From an uncultured Prevotella sp. (GTDB taxonomy: Bacteria > Bacteroidota > Bacteroidia > Bacteroidales > Bacteroidaceae): a stretch of 11,869 nucleotides of DNA. How positions within the stretch are numbered: position 1 is the first letter of the stretch; each line of letters starts with the position of its first letter. This document shows, piece by piece, positions 1 to 6,856 of this stretch. Under the pieces are notes generated by a model. The model saw only the letters and a list, made by a program, of their open reading frames with translations, had not been told where the DNA came from and made no database searches. Where the stretch lies: assembly GCA_900548585.1 (NCBI GenBank), contig URLI01000048.1, positions 1-11,869 on the forward strand, given 5' to 3'. Both the position numbers and the translations under genes were made by a program.

Positions 1-11
1 ATATACAGAAA

Positions 12-55
12 GAGGGTGCGCCATAAATGACCATAGTCAATTATGACACACCCTC
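12..55 (-). terminator. Rho-independent-type terminator of mscL
   Basis: Two 15-base arms (12-26 and 41-55) pair along their whole length when read as minus-strand RNA, using two G-U wobbles. On the plus strand those positions would be mismatches, so the hairpin fits the minus strand. The 14-base loop contains a further 4-bp stem (28-31 with 36-39). A short U-rich stretch follows. It lies 27 bases past the mscL stop codon. Confidence 0.8.
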
Positions 56-81
56 CTGGTTTTGTTTACCTACATGTAAAA

Positions 82-504
82 TTATTTATTCTTCATCAAG
101 TCCCGTATTTCGGTCAGAAGTTTCTCCTCGGCAGACGGTTCCGGCGCAGCCTCAGGCTCCGGGTCTTTTTTCTTGTTCAGCCTGTTCATCGCCTTTATCA
201 TCATGAAGATGCAGAGTGCGATTATCAGGAAGTCGATTATGCTCTGGATGAAAGCGCCGTATGCGAATACCGCGACACCCTTGTCTGCCGCCTCTGCCAG
301 CGAGTTTACATTTTCATCGCTGAGGTTTACAAACATGTCGTTGAAATTGATTCCACCTGTCGCAAGCCCCACAACCGGCATTATGATGTGGTCAACGAGT
401 GACGTGACGATCTTGCCGAATGCACCGCCAATGATTACACCAACCGCCATATCCATGACATTGCCCCTCATGGCAAACGCTTTGAACTCTTTTATAAATC
501 CCAT
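82..504 (-). CDS. mscL: Large-conductance mechanosensitive channel MscL
   Basis: Inner-membrane homopentameric channel that opens under membrane tension and releases solutes during hypo-osmotic shock. The 140 residues are the usual family length. Visible are the N-terminal amphipathic helix (MGFIKEFKAFAMRGNV), the glycine/alanine-rich pore helix TM1 (about 15-45, with AVGVIIGGAFGKIV), a polar periplasmic loop (about 50-75), TM2 (about 77-105) and a basic cluster NRLNKKK at 107-113. A proline/glutamate linker then leads to a C-terminal helix ending EEKLLTEIRDLMKNK. The ATG at 504 has a weak AAGGA-like sequence just upstream. The gene is divergent from gapA and has its own terminator, so it is probably monocistronic. 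Confidence 0.96.
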   Translation of the reverse strand: MGFIKEFKAFAMRGNVMDMAVGVIIGGAFGKIVTSLVDHIIMPVVGLATGGINFNDMFVNLSDENVNSLAEAADKGVAVFAYGAFIQSIIDFLIIALCIFMMIKAMNRLNKKKDPEPEAAPEPSAEEKLLTEIRDLMKNK

Positions 505-658
505 TTCCTTTGACTGTTAAATATGAAGACAAATTATAAAAATACTCTTCTTATTGCTGCGGCTTTCTTTATCAGCAAGCATACTAAGTGCAGCCATTTT
601 CTCACTTCAGTTCCGCGCGTAAAATAAATTTTTTAATATTTCATGCAGAAACATGGTG

Positions 659-666
659 CAAATATA
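659..666 (-). promoter_or_regulatory. Predicted mscL promoter, -7 box
   Basis: Read on the minus strand this is TATATTTG followed by CA, an exact match to the Bacteroidetes -7 consensus TAnnTTTG. No convincing -33 TTG is visible at the usual distance. Confidence 0.55.
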
Positions 667-677
667 AATAAAATTTG

Positions 678-685
678 TAACTTTG
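678..685 (+). promoter_or_regulatory. Predicted gapA promoter, -7 box
   Basis: TAACTTTG followed by CAC matches the Bacteroidetes -7 consensus TAnnTTTG exactly. The predicted start is near 692. The -33 element is weak. Together with the opposed mscL box it forms an inverted repeat GTGCAAA (656-662) / TTTGCAC (682-688). Confidence 0.65.
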
Positions 686-830
686 CACACAGAAACAACA
701 AAAAAGTTGTAGAAAAGGTGTTTTTCTTGATTTCATGTCACTAAAATGTCTTTGATACTATGAAACAATTCGATTCACGGGATATTTGGTCTGAATATAT
801 TATTTAACCCTTTTAATGTACTAAAATAAA

Positions 831-1841
831 ATGACAAAGATTGGTATTAACGGTTTCGGTCGTATCGGCCGTTTCGTTTTCCGCGCTGCTCAGACACGCG
901 ACGACATTCAGGTAGTAGGCATAAATGACCTCTGCCCGGTAGATTATCTCGCATACATGCTGAAGTATGACACGATGCACGGTCAGTTCCAGGGGACTAT
1001 CGAGGCAGACGTGGAGAAGTCGAAACTCATTGTGAACGGCAAGGAAATACGCGTTACGGCAGAGCGCAACCCTGCAGACCTGAAATGGAATGAGGTTGAT
1101 GCAGAGTATGTTGTTGAGTCAACAGGTCTTTTCCTCACACAGGAGAAAGCAAAGGCTCATATCGAGGCCGGAGCTAAATATGTTGTCATGTCGGCTCCAT
1201 CGAAAGACTCCACGCCGATGTTCGTTTGCGGTGTAAACGAGAAGTCGTATGTAAAGGGAACACAGTTCGTGTCAAATGCTTCCTGCACGACCAACTGCCT
1301 TGCGCCGATCGCAAAGGTGCTTAACGACAAGTTCGGCATCACCGACGGTCTTATGACAACAGTCCACTCAACAACTGCAACACAGAAGACCGTTGACGGT
1401 CCGTCGATGAAGGACTGGCGCGGAGGACGTGCCGCATCGGGCAACATAATCCCCTCGTCCACAGGCGCAGCAAAGGCTGTCGGGAAGGTTATTCCGGAAC
1501 TGAACGGCAAGCTGACAGGTATGTCAATGCGCGTTCCAACACTGGATGTTTCTGTTGTTGACCTTACCGTTAACCTCGCAAAGCCTGCCAAGTATGAGGA
1601 GATTTGCGCTGCTATGAAGGAGGCTTCCGAAGGCGAGCTGAAGGGTATTCTCGGTTACACCGAGGAGCCGGTGGTGTCTTCTGATTTCCTCGGCTGCCCG
1701 CTCACTTCAATCTTCGACGCAAAGGCAGGTATCGCCTTGACAGACACTTTCGTAAAGGTTGTTTCCTGGTATGACAACGAGATTGGTTATTCAAACAAGG
1801 TGCTCGACCTCATCGCACACATGAAGAAGGTCAACGGATAA
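831..1841 (+). CDS. gapA: Glyceraldehyde-3-phosphate dehydrogenase, type I
   Basis: Cytosolic glycolytic enzyme converting glyceraldehyde-3-phosphate, NAD and phosphate to 1,3-bisphosphoglycerate. The 336 residues match the family. The N-terminal Rossmann fold begins GINGFGRIGR (5-14), and N32-D33 at the end of the second strand favours NAD over NADP. The catalytic cysteine is C152 in SNASCTTNCLAP, and the activating histidine is H179 in TTVHSTTATQ. The C-terminal WYDNEIGYSNKV signature is intact. The gene is preceded by a consensus Bacteroidetes promoter and a long leader and closed by a strong terminator, so it is probably a single-gene unit. The symbol gapA is used by analogy; gap would do equally well. 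Confidence 0.98.
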   Translation: MTKIGINGFGRIGRFVFRAAQTRDDIQVVGINDLCPVDYLAYMLKYDTMHGQFQGTIEADVEKSKLIVNGKEIRVTAERNPADLKWNEVDAEYVVESTGLFLTQEKAKAHIEAGAKYVVMSAPSKDSTPMFVCGVNEKSYVKGTQFVSNASCTTNCLAPIAKVLNDKFGITDGLMTTVHSTTATQKTVDGPSMKDWRGGRAASGNIIPSSTGAAKAVGKVIPELNGKLTGMSMRVPTLDVSVVDLTVNLAKPAKYEEICAAMKEASEGELKGILGYTEEPVVSSDFLGCPLTSIFDAKAGIALTDTFVKVVSWYDNEIGYSNKVLDLIAHMKKVNG

Positions 1842-1868
1842 TACGTTTTATCCGTACAATGATAAATA

Positions 1869-1915
1869 AACCGCCACATATCCGGCATTTATGTCCGGGC
1901 GTGTGGCGGTTTTTT
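1869..1915 (+). terminator. Rho-independent-type terminator of gapA
   Basis: AACCGCCACA (1869-1878) pairs perfectly with TGTGGCGGTT (1902-1911). A second CCGG/CCGG stem lies inside, and a run of T residues follows (1910-1915). A TTG-initiated extension of the next gene would begin inside this hairpin, which argues against it. Confidence 0.9.
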
Positions 1916-1961
1916 GTATGAGAAATCCGGCATAATCCTTTTTTGTTTGCTTATATTGTAT

Positions 1962-1969
1962 TATTTTTG
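1962..1969 (+). promoter_or_regulatory. Predicted promoter of the ZIP transporter gene, -7 box
   Basis: TATTTTTG followed by CA matches TAnnTTTG. TTTG motifs at 1942-1945 and 1946-1949 could serve as a slightly close -33 element. The predicted start near 1976 gives a short leader before the ATG at 1989. The box overlaps an inverted repeat TTTTGC-AG-GCAAAA (1965-1978) that could be an operator. Confidence 0.55.
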
Positions 1970-1988
1970 CAGGCAAAACAGGTCGTTT

Positions 1989-2768
1989 ATGAATGGAACA
2001 GTCTTGGGGTTGTTGCTGCCTCTGCTTGGCACGATGACAGGTTCGGCATTTGTCTTTTTTATGAAAAACGAGATGCCGGCGTTGTTGCAGAAGACTCTGC
2101 TCGGCTTCGCTTCGGGCGTTATGGTGGCAGCCTCGGTGTGGTCGCTGATCATCCCTGCGATTGAAATGTCGGCGGACAACGGCAAGTGTGCAGTCCTTCC
2201 TGCCGCGCTCGGTTTTATTATTGGCATCGCGTTCCTGCTCGCAATAGACTATCTGACACCTCACTTGCATATCGATTCTGACACCCCTGAAGGACCGAGG
2301 TCGCACCTGTCACGCACCACCATGCTGTCTCTTGCCGTGACGATACACAATCTTCCCGAGGGCATGGCTGTCGGGGTTGTCATAGCCGGTTCGCTTCAGG
2401 GGGACATAGGCATTTCCGCCGCCGCCACAATGGCAATGTCGTTGGGAATTGCCATACAGAACATACCGGAGGGAGCCATAATATCAATGCCAATGAGAGC
2501 GGCGGGGAACAGCCGTTTGCGCTCATTTGTAATAGGCAGCCTGAGCGGCGTGGTTGAGCCTGTCGGAGCCGTGTTGGTGATACTCCTGGCATCAGTCATG
2601 ACCCCCGTCTTGCCTTATCTCCTGGCATTTGCCGCAGGCGCGATGTTCTATGTCGTCGTAGAGGAACTCATACCGGAAGCATCCGAAGGCTCTCACAGCA
2701 ATCTTGGCACGATAGGCTTTTCTGTAGGGTTTGTGCTTATGATGGTTCTCGATGTTGTGTTGTCTTAG
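1989..2768 (+). CDS. ZIP family divalent metal transporter (GufA-like)
   Basis: Polytopic inner-membrane protein of the ZIP family, which imports zinc and related divalent metals. From the ATG at 1989 it has 259 residues, with about eight hydrophobic segments. The metal-site helices are clear: HNLPEG (120-125) in the fourth segment and QNIPEG (157-162) in the fifth, where glutamine stands in for the histidine of ZupT-type members, as in GufA-like proteins. EELIPEA (225-231) lies in a later helix. A small histidine motif, PHLHID (91-96), lies in the central loop. I reject an upstream TTG start at 1914 because it lies in the gapA terminator and upstream of the predicted promoter. The exact metal cannot be read from sequence. 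Confidence 0.9.
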   Translation: MNGTVLGLLLPLLGTMTGSAFVFFMKNEMPALLQKTLLGFASGVMVAASVWSLIIPAIEMSADNGKCAVLPAALGFIIGIAFLLAIDYLTPHLHIDSDTPEGPRSHLSRTTMLSLAVTIHNLPEGMAVGVVIAGSLQGDIGISAAATMAMSLGIAIQNIPEGAIISMPMRAAGNSRLRSFVIGSLSGVVEPVGAVLVILLASVMTPVLPYLLAFAAGAMFYVVVEELIPEASEGSHSNLGTIGFSVGFVLMMVLDVVLS

Positions 2769-2840
2769 CCTGTGCGGCATGAAAAACGAAGACTCCCCAT
2801 CCGTTGATATGCAGCCTTCGCCTTTCTTGCTGTGAATACC

Positions 2841-3713
2841 TCATCCAAGATATTTCATCAGTATCTTTGCATTTCCGCTGTCGCGCAGTTTCGCGATGCT
2901 TTTCTCTCGTATCTGGCGCACGCGCTCCCGCGTAAGCCCGAGCTGGTCTCCAATCTCTTCGAGCCCCTTTTCCGGACAACCAATGCCGAAGCACTCGCGG
3001 ATTATGGTTATCTCCCTGTCTTTAAGCACTCTCGTAAGCACGGTGTCAAGTTCCTGCGCCATCGATTCGTGGTCAACATGGCGGTCAGTCCGGCTGTCTT
3101 CCCCGCTTGCCATGACATCAAGCATACAGTTGTCCTCGCCGTCCTGGAAAGGAGCGTCGATGCTCACGTGATGACCGTCGGCAGCAAGGCTCTGTCCGAT
3201 TTTCTCCTCGTCGATGTTTGTCTTTTCAGAAAGTTCGGATATTGACGGGTGACGCTGGTTCTGTTGCTCGAACTTGTTAATTTCATGGTTTATCTTGCTT
3301 AGAGACCCCACTTGGTTCAGAGGCAGTCTCACGATGCGGCTTTGTTCGGCAATTGCTTGCAGGATGCTTTGGCGAATCCACCATACGGCATACGAGATGA
3401 ACTTGAACCCGCGTGTCTCGTCAAACTTCTGGGCGGCCTTTATGAGACCGATGTTGCCCTCGTTGATAAGGTCGGTGAGTGTCAGTCCCTGATGCTGGTA
3501 TTGTTTCGCTACCGAAACAACGAAGCGCAGGTTCGATGTTACCAGTTTGTCTTTTGCTTTTTCGCCTTCGCGTCCACCCTTCTTTATCTTCTGTGCAAGC
3601 TCTATTTCCTCATCTATTGAAATTAGTGGCGCACGCCCGATTTCAACAAGGTACTTGTCAAGTGCCTCGCTCAAACGGTTCGTGATGCTTTTCTGAATTT
3701 TTAGTTGTCTCAT
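2841..3713 (-). CDS. rpoD: RNA polymerase sigma factor, RpoD/SigA type
   Basis: Sigma-70 family factor that directs core RNA polymerase to promoters. From the ATG at 3713 it has 290 residues, the short form typical of Bacteroidetes primary sigma factors (no region 1.1 or non-conserved insert). Region 1.2 is LDKYLVEIGRAPLIS (18-32). Region 2 runs about 61-121 (NLRFVVSVAKQ, DLINEGNIGLIKAA, DETRGFKFISYAVWWIRQS). Region 3 is about 124-190. The -35-binding helix-turn-helix is LEEIGDQLGLTRERVRQIREK (251-271). The start at 3713 has an AAGGGGAT sequence upstream; a TTG start 13 codons earlier is unlikely. Region 1.2-2.1 (KKGGREGEKAKDKLVTSN) and region 3 look somewhat divergent, so it could be a paralogue of the true housekeeping factor. 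The gene is convergent with the ZIP gene; only a weak imperfect hairpin lies between them. Confidence 0.9.
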   Translation of the reverse strand: MRQLKIQKSITNRLSEALDKYLVEIGRAPLISIDEEIELAQKIKKGGREGEKAKDKLVTSNLRFVVSVAKQYQHQGLTLTDLINEGNIGLIKAAQKFDETRGFKFISYAVWWIRQSILQAIAEQSRIVRLPLNQVGSLSKINHEINKFEQQNQRHPSISELSEKTNIDEEKIGQSLAADGHHVSIDAPFQDGEDNCMLDVMASGEDSRTDRHVDHESMAQELDTVLTRVLKDREITIIRECFGIGCPEKGLEEIGDQLGLTRERVRQIREKSIAKLRDSGNAKILMKYLG

Positions 3714-4284
3714 TCTTGTTATCCCCTTAATATATAAATCGTTGACAGTCAAATAAATGTCTGATGCAGAGCAAAAAACAATACAAAATTAAGAAAAATA
3801 TCGTTATGTTGTATGTTTTGAGGCGTCTATTTATTTTTATTTAACATCTTTTTTATTCATTTTGAGTATGGGAATTGAATAATCTGCTTGTGCTTTCCAT
3901 TCAAATCTGTATTCTTGTTATTTAAAAACAGACTCGTCAAAACCAACACTTCTTACATTGGGTAAGACTGCCTTTCAAATGGGACACGCTGTACTGCATT
4001 GGGATAAGTTGCAATTGCCTTGGTGTTCCTGCCAGAATTTATTTGACTGCCATGGTTGCGAGGTTTTTGTAACCTTTGTTGCAACATAGATCTCGACTGG
4101 TTGTACTTATTACATAATTGTCATTATAGGGCAATATCAGCGTTAACTTTTATAAAAAAAAAAGTCGTCGCATTGTCTGATACGGACTGGAAATGTGTGG
4201 ATTTTTTTGAGAAAATCCGGCAGGGGAAGTCTGAAAATAACGTATTGGCAGTTAGGTTGTTGGATATGTATTATGTGGTGGATT
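3714..4284. other. Gene-poor stretch between the sigma factor and rpsA
   Basis: About 570 bases. It contains the predicted sigma-gene promoter (3784-3791) and AT-rich DNA. A minus-strand 44-codon open frame lies at 3953-4087 with no recognisable product. Within that frame is an imperfect direct repeat: on the minus strand, AGGCA followed by CTTA(T)CCCAATG occurs twice. A plus-strand frame at about 4150-4290 (after a run of ten A residues) reads like protein but lacks a credible start and runs into the rpsA terminator; it may be a remnant. I cannot assign a function to any of this. Confidence 0.5.
3784..3791 (-). promoter_or_regulatory. Predicted sigma-factor gene promoter, -7 box
   Basis: On the minus strand this reads TAATTTTG, a match to TAnnTTTG about 70 bases upstream of the ATG. 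Unlike the other boxes in the window it is not followed by CA, and no -33 element is evident. Confidence 0.4.
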
Positions 4285-4325
4285 TAAAAAACAGGCCCCA
4301 CGGCCTGTACTTCGGTCGTGGGGCT
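4285..4325 (-). terminator. Rho-independent-type terminator of rpsA
   Basis: GCCCCACG (4295-4302) pairs with CGTGGGGC (4317-4324), extended inward by three further pairs including one G-U. On the minus strand the stem is followed by a run of six U (complement of 4286-4291). It lies just past the rpsA stop codon. Confidence 0.88.
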
Positions 4326-4352
4326 TGATTACTTATTGTGAATGATTTCTTT

Positions 4353-6131
4353 CTATTCACCCTTTTCGAGTTTTGCTTTCAGTTCTGCAAGACCTGCGAT
4401 GTCGCCAAGTGTTGTGCTTGCGGCAACGTTGTTGATTGCTGGTGTCGCATCCTCTTTCTTCGCACCGCGTGACCTGCGTGGGGATTTCTTGCTGTCTTCC
4501 TTGAGATCCTCGAATGTGCGGCTGTGCGAAAGGATTATGCGCTTTGTCTCCTTGACAAACTCTATCACCTTGAAATCGAGTTCCTCGCCGAGCTGAGCCT
4601 GCGATCCGTCTTCCTTTACGAGGTGCTTCGGGGTTGCGAAGCCTTCGCCGCCTTCGTTCAGAGTGATGACCGCGCCGCGATCGATGACCTCTGTGATCTT
4701 GCCTTTGTGTATTGAGCCGGGGGTGTAAATCGTCTCGTATGTGTCCCAGGGGTTTTCCTCCAATTGCTTGTGACCGAGCGAAAGGCGACGGTTTTCCTTG
4801 TCTATCTCAAGAACAACCACATCTATGTCTGCGCCGACCTGCGTGAACTCTGAAGGGTGTTTAACCTTCTTCGTCCAGGAGAGATCGCTGATGTGGATGA
4901 GGCCGTCAACGCCTTCCTCAAGTTCAACGAAGATACCGAAATTGGTAAAATTGCGCACTTTGGCTGTGTGCTTGCTGCCAACCGGGTACTTGATCTCAAT
5001 TGTCTCCCATGGGTCTTCCTTGAGTTGCTTGATGCCTAATGACATCTTGCGCTCCTCGCGGTCGAGTGTCAGTATGACAGCCTCGACCTCATCGCCGACG
5101 TGCATGAACTCCTGTGCGCTGCGCAAGTGCTGACTCCATGACATTTCTGAAACGTGGATAAGGCCTTCAACGCCCGGTGCAATCTCCACGAATGCTCCGT
5201 AGTCCGCCATAACGACAACCTTGCCCTTTACGTGGTCGCCTACTTTCAGGTCTGCGCTGAGTGCATCCCATGGGTGCGGGTAGAGTTGCTTCATGCCGAG
5301 TGCGATGCGTTTCTTCTCATCGTCGAAGTCGAGGATAACCACCTTGATTTTCTCTTCGAGCGACACAACCTCGTGCGGATCGCTGACGCGGCCCCATGAA
5401 AGGTCGGTGATGTGAATGAGACCGTCAACGCCTCCGAGATCAACGAATACGCCGTAGGAGGTGATGTTCTTGACTGTTCCTTCGAGTATCTGACCCTTTT
5501 CGAGCTTGCTGATGATTTCCTTCTTCTGTGCTTCGAGCTCTGCCTCGATGAGTGCCTTGTGCGAAACAACGACATTGCGGTATTCCTGGTTGATTTTCAC
5601 GACCTTGAATTCCATTGTCTTGCCGACGAACACGTCGTAGTCGCGTATTGGGTGAACGTCTATCTGGCTTCCTGGCAGGAATGCCTCGATGCCAAATATA
5701 TCTACGATCATACCGCCCTTCGTGCGGCATTTCACATAGCCCTGGATTACTTCGTCGTTTTCGAGTGCAGCGTTAATGCGCTCCCAGCTCTTGCTGATGC
5801 GTGCCTTTTTGTGCGATAGCAGCAACTGGCCTTTGCGGTCTTCCTGGTTTTCTACGTAAACTTCCACGGTGTCGCCAACCTGTAGGTCCGGATTGTAGCG
5901 GAACTCGCTTGCCGGAATGATACCGTCGCTCTTGTAGCCAATGTTTACTACAACTTCTTTCTTGTCGATGGAAATGACTTTTCCCTCGACAACCTGATGC
6001 TCTGAAACATTGTTCAGGGTTTCATTGTAGGCCTTTTCAAGTTCGTCTTTGCTTTCGGAAGCAACTTTGCCATTCTCGAATTCATCCCAGTTGAAATCTT
6101 CCAGTGGCTGGACGTTCTTTAAATCTGACAT
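4353..6131 (-). CDS. rpsA: 30S ribosomal protein S1
   Basis: Ribosome-associated RNA-binding protein that helps load mRNA on the small subunit. The 592 residues contain six S1 (OB-fold) repeats at about 46-109, 127-193, 215-283, 300-370, 387-457 and 473-539. Repeats 3-5 are the most canonical, with YGVFVDLGGVDGLIH, YGAFVEIAPGVEGLIH and FGIFVELEEGVDGLIH. The first two and last are more divergent, as usual in S1. An acidic N-terminus and a basic linker (KKSPRRSRGAKK, 548-559) flank the core, and a short C-terminal helix ends AELKAKLEKGE. The start has only A/T-rich sequence upstream and no Shine-Dalgarno match, as expected in this phylum. It has its own promoter and terminator. Confidence 0.97.
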   Translation of the reverse strand: MSDLKNVQPLEDFNWDEFENGKVASESKDELEKAYNETLNNVSEHQVVEGKVISIDKKEVVVNIGYKSDGIIPASEFRYNPDLQVGDTVEVYVENQEDRKGQLLLSHKKARISKSWERINAALENDEVIQGYVKCRTKGGMIVDIFGIEAFLPGSQIDVHPIRDYDVFVGKTMEFKVVKINQEYRNVVVSHKALIEAELEAQKKEIISKLEKGQILEGTVKNITSYGVFVDLGGVDGLIHITDLSWGRVSDPHEVVSLEEKIKVVILDFDDEKKRIALGMKQLYPHPWDALSADLKVGDHVKGKVVVMADYGAFVEIAPGVEGLIHVSEMSWSQHLRSAQEFMHVGDEVEAVILTLDREERKMSLGIKQLKEDPWETIEIKYPVGSKHTAKVRNFTNFGIFVELEEGVDGLIHISDLSWTKKVKHPSEFTQVGADIDVVVLEIDKENRRLSLGHKQLEENPWDTYETIYTPGSIHKGKITEVIDRGAVITLNEGGEGFATPKHLVKEDGSQAQLGEELDFKVIEFVKETKRIILSHSRTFEDLKEDSKKSPRRSRGAKKEDATPAINNVAASTTLGDIAGLAELKAKLEKGE

Positions 6132-6213
6132 AAAAAATAATTAAGTTTGTTGTTAATAAAGTTAGACTTTATGTGAATTAATACGTGCTGAACGGATTAC
6201 CGCAAAGCGGGTG

Positions 6214-6221
6214 CAAATTTA
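6214..6221 (-). promoter_or_regulatory. Predicted rpsA promoter, -7 box
   Basis: The minus strand reads TAAATTTG followed by CA, an exact TAnnTTTG match. It would give a leader of roughly 75 bases before the rpsA ATG. Confidence 0.6.
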
Positions 6222-6338
6222 CAAAAAATATTTCAGATGGCACTGTTTTTTCAATGCCCTTTGTCAGGCAATGTTCTTATAAGACAGTATTTTAGGTTAA
6301 TTTAACCATTAGTGTGCTTTGTCGTTATTGCTTATAAC

Positions 6339-6370
6339 AAAAAAACCGCCAAACTCGATGAGTATGGCGG
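6339..6370 (-). terminator. Rho-independent-type terminator of the small lipoprotein gene
   Basis: An 11-bp stem (6346-6356 with 6360-6370) with one mismatch and a three-base loop, followed on the minus strand by seven U (complement of 6339-6345). It lies about 30 bases past the stop codon at 6402. Confidence 0.85.
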
Positions 6371-6401
6371 CAATTTTCTTTGCTTTTTGTTTGTAGCCCG
6401 A

Positions 6402-6575
6402 TTACTTAACAGTATCGTTCTGCGCGCTATCAGCAGGAGCATTCTGCAGGCTGTCACCCATAGTGTCATTCTGTGCTGTAGAGTCTTTCTGAGCAGCGTC
6501 CTGCTTTGCTTTGTTGTCACAAGATGCAAAAGAGATAGCAGCAATAGCTACGAACATTAAAACTAACTTTTTCAT
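6402..6575 (-). CDS. Small secreted lipoprotein, unknown function
   Basis: A 57-residue protein with a lipoprotein signal peptide (MKKLVLMFVAIAAISFAS) and lipobox cysteine C19; the -3 residue is phenylalanine, acceptable though not the commonest. The mature part is about 39 residues, low-complexity and hydrophilic. It carries a loose repeat in which D-S, one or two residues, then Q-N recurs three times (DSTAQNDT, DSLQNA, DSAQNDT). No family is recognised. The ATG at 6575 was chosen because it begins the signal peptide; the frame is open for 24 codons further upstream, but those overlap the region just below the predicted promoter. The gene has its own promoter and terminator, which supports it as real. 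Confidence 0.8.
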   Translation of the reverse strand: MKKLVLMFVAIAAISFASCDNKAKQDAAQKDSTAQNDTMGDSLQNAPADSAQNDTVK

Positions 6576-6626
6576 TTTCTTTGCTTTTTTAATCTGTAAA
6601 ACAATCATTTGTTTATTAAAACGTTG

Positions 6627-6634
6627 CAAAGGTA
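6627..6634 (-). promoter_or_regulatory. Predicted promoter of the small lipoprotein gene, -7 box
   Basis: The minus strand reads TACCTTTG followed by CA, matching TAnnTTTG. The predicted start is near 6620, giving a leader of about 45 bases. Confidence 0.6.
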
Positions 6635-6801
6635 AGCATTTTTTCAATACGTTGTTGCTTTTTTATCAACTTTTTTATCGCTATTTTGTAACTTTTTTGT
6701 AACCAGTTGATAACTAACTATTTGTGAATGTTAAATAAATGTTAATCTTTTCGTTAACTTATCTTGTGTTCTCCGTCAATCGTTTTTAATGCAATATTTT
6801 G

Positions 6802-6809
6802 TATCTTTG
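6802..6809 (+). promoter_or_regulatory. Predicted mtaB operon promoter, -7 box
   Basis: TATCTTTG followed by CA matches TAnnTTTG. The predicted start is near 6816, about 40 bases before the chosen mtaB ATG. This excludes a start at 6764. Confidence 0.6.
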
Positions 6810-6856
6810 CAGGCGTGTGGAATTTCTTGTTGCCGCACATATATAATAAGGTGTAT

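Larger units (their letters stand above)
505..830. other. Divergent mscL/gapA intergenic region
   Basis: 326 bases with no convincing gene. It holds two opposed -7 boxes (659-666 minus, 678-685 plus), giving predicted leaders of roughly 140-150 bases for both genes. The gapA leader has a small AT-rich hairpin (711-716 with 722-727) and a 15-codon open frame (760-807) ending 23 bases before gapA. Neither is known to be functional. Confidence 0.6.

Noticed and set aside
1914..1988. TTG-initiated 25-residue N-terminal extension of the ZIP transporter
   Set aside because: It begins inside the gapA terminator and precedes the predicted transcription start; the ATG at 1989 gives a normal family N-terminus.
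1848..2306. Minus-strand 152-codon open frame opposite the ZIP gene
   Set aside because: Composition is arginine/glutamine-rich and unlike a natural protein; it crosses the gapA terminator and the ZIP promoter.
4056..4328. Plus-strand 90-codon open frame between the sigma factor and rpsA
   Set aside because: The start is a TTG with no ribosome-binding context and the frame runs through the rpsA terminator. It is mentioned only as a possible remnant.
5412..5819. Plus-strand 135-codon open frame inside rpsA
   Set aside because: Antisense shadow of the clearly identified S1 repeats.
6764..6856. 31-residue N-terminal extension of MtaB
   Set aside because: It lies partly upstream of the predicted promoter, and the family starts near the YVTLGCKLN motif, which fits the ATG at 6857.
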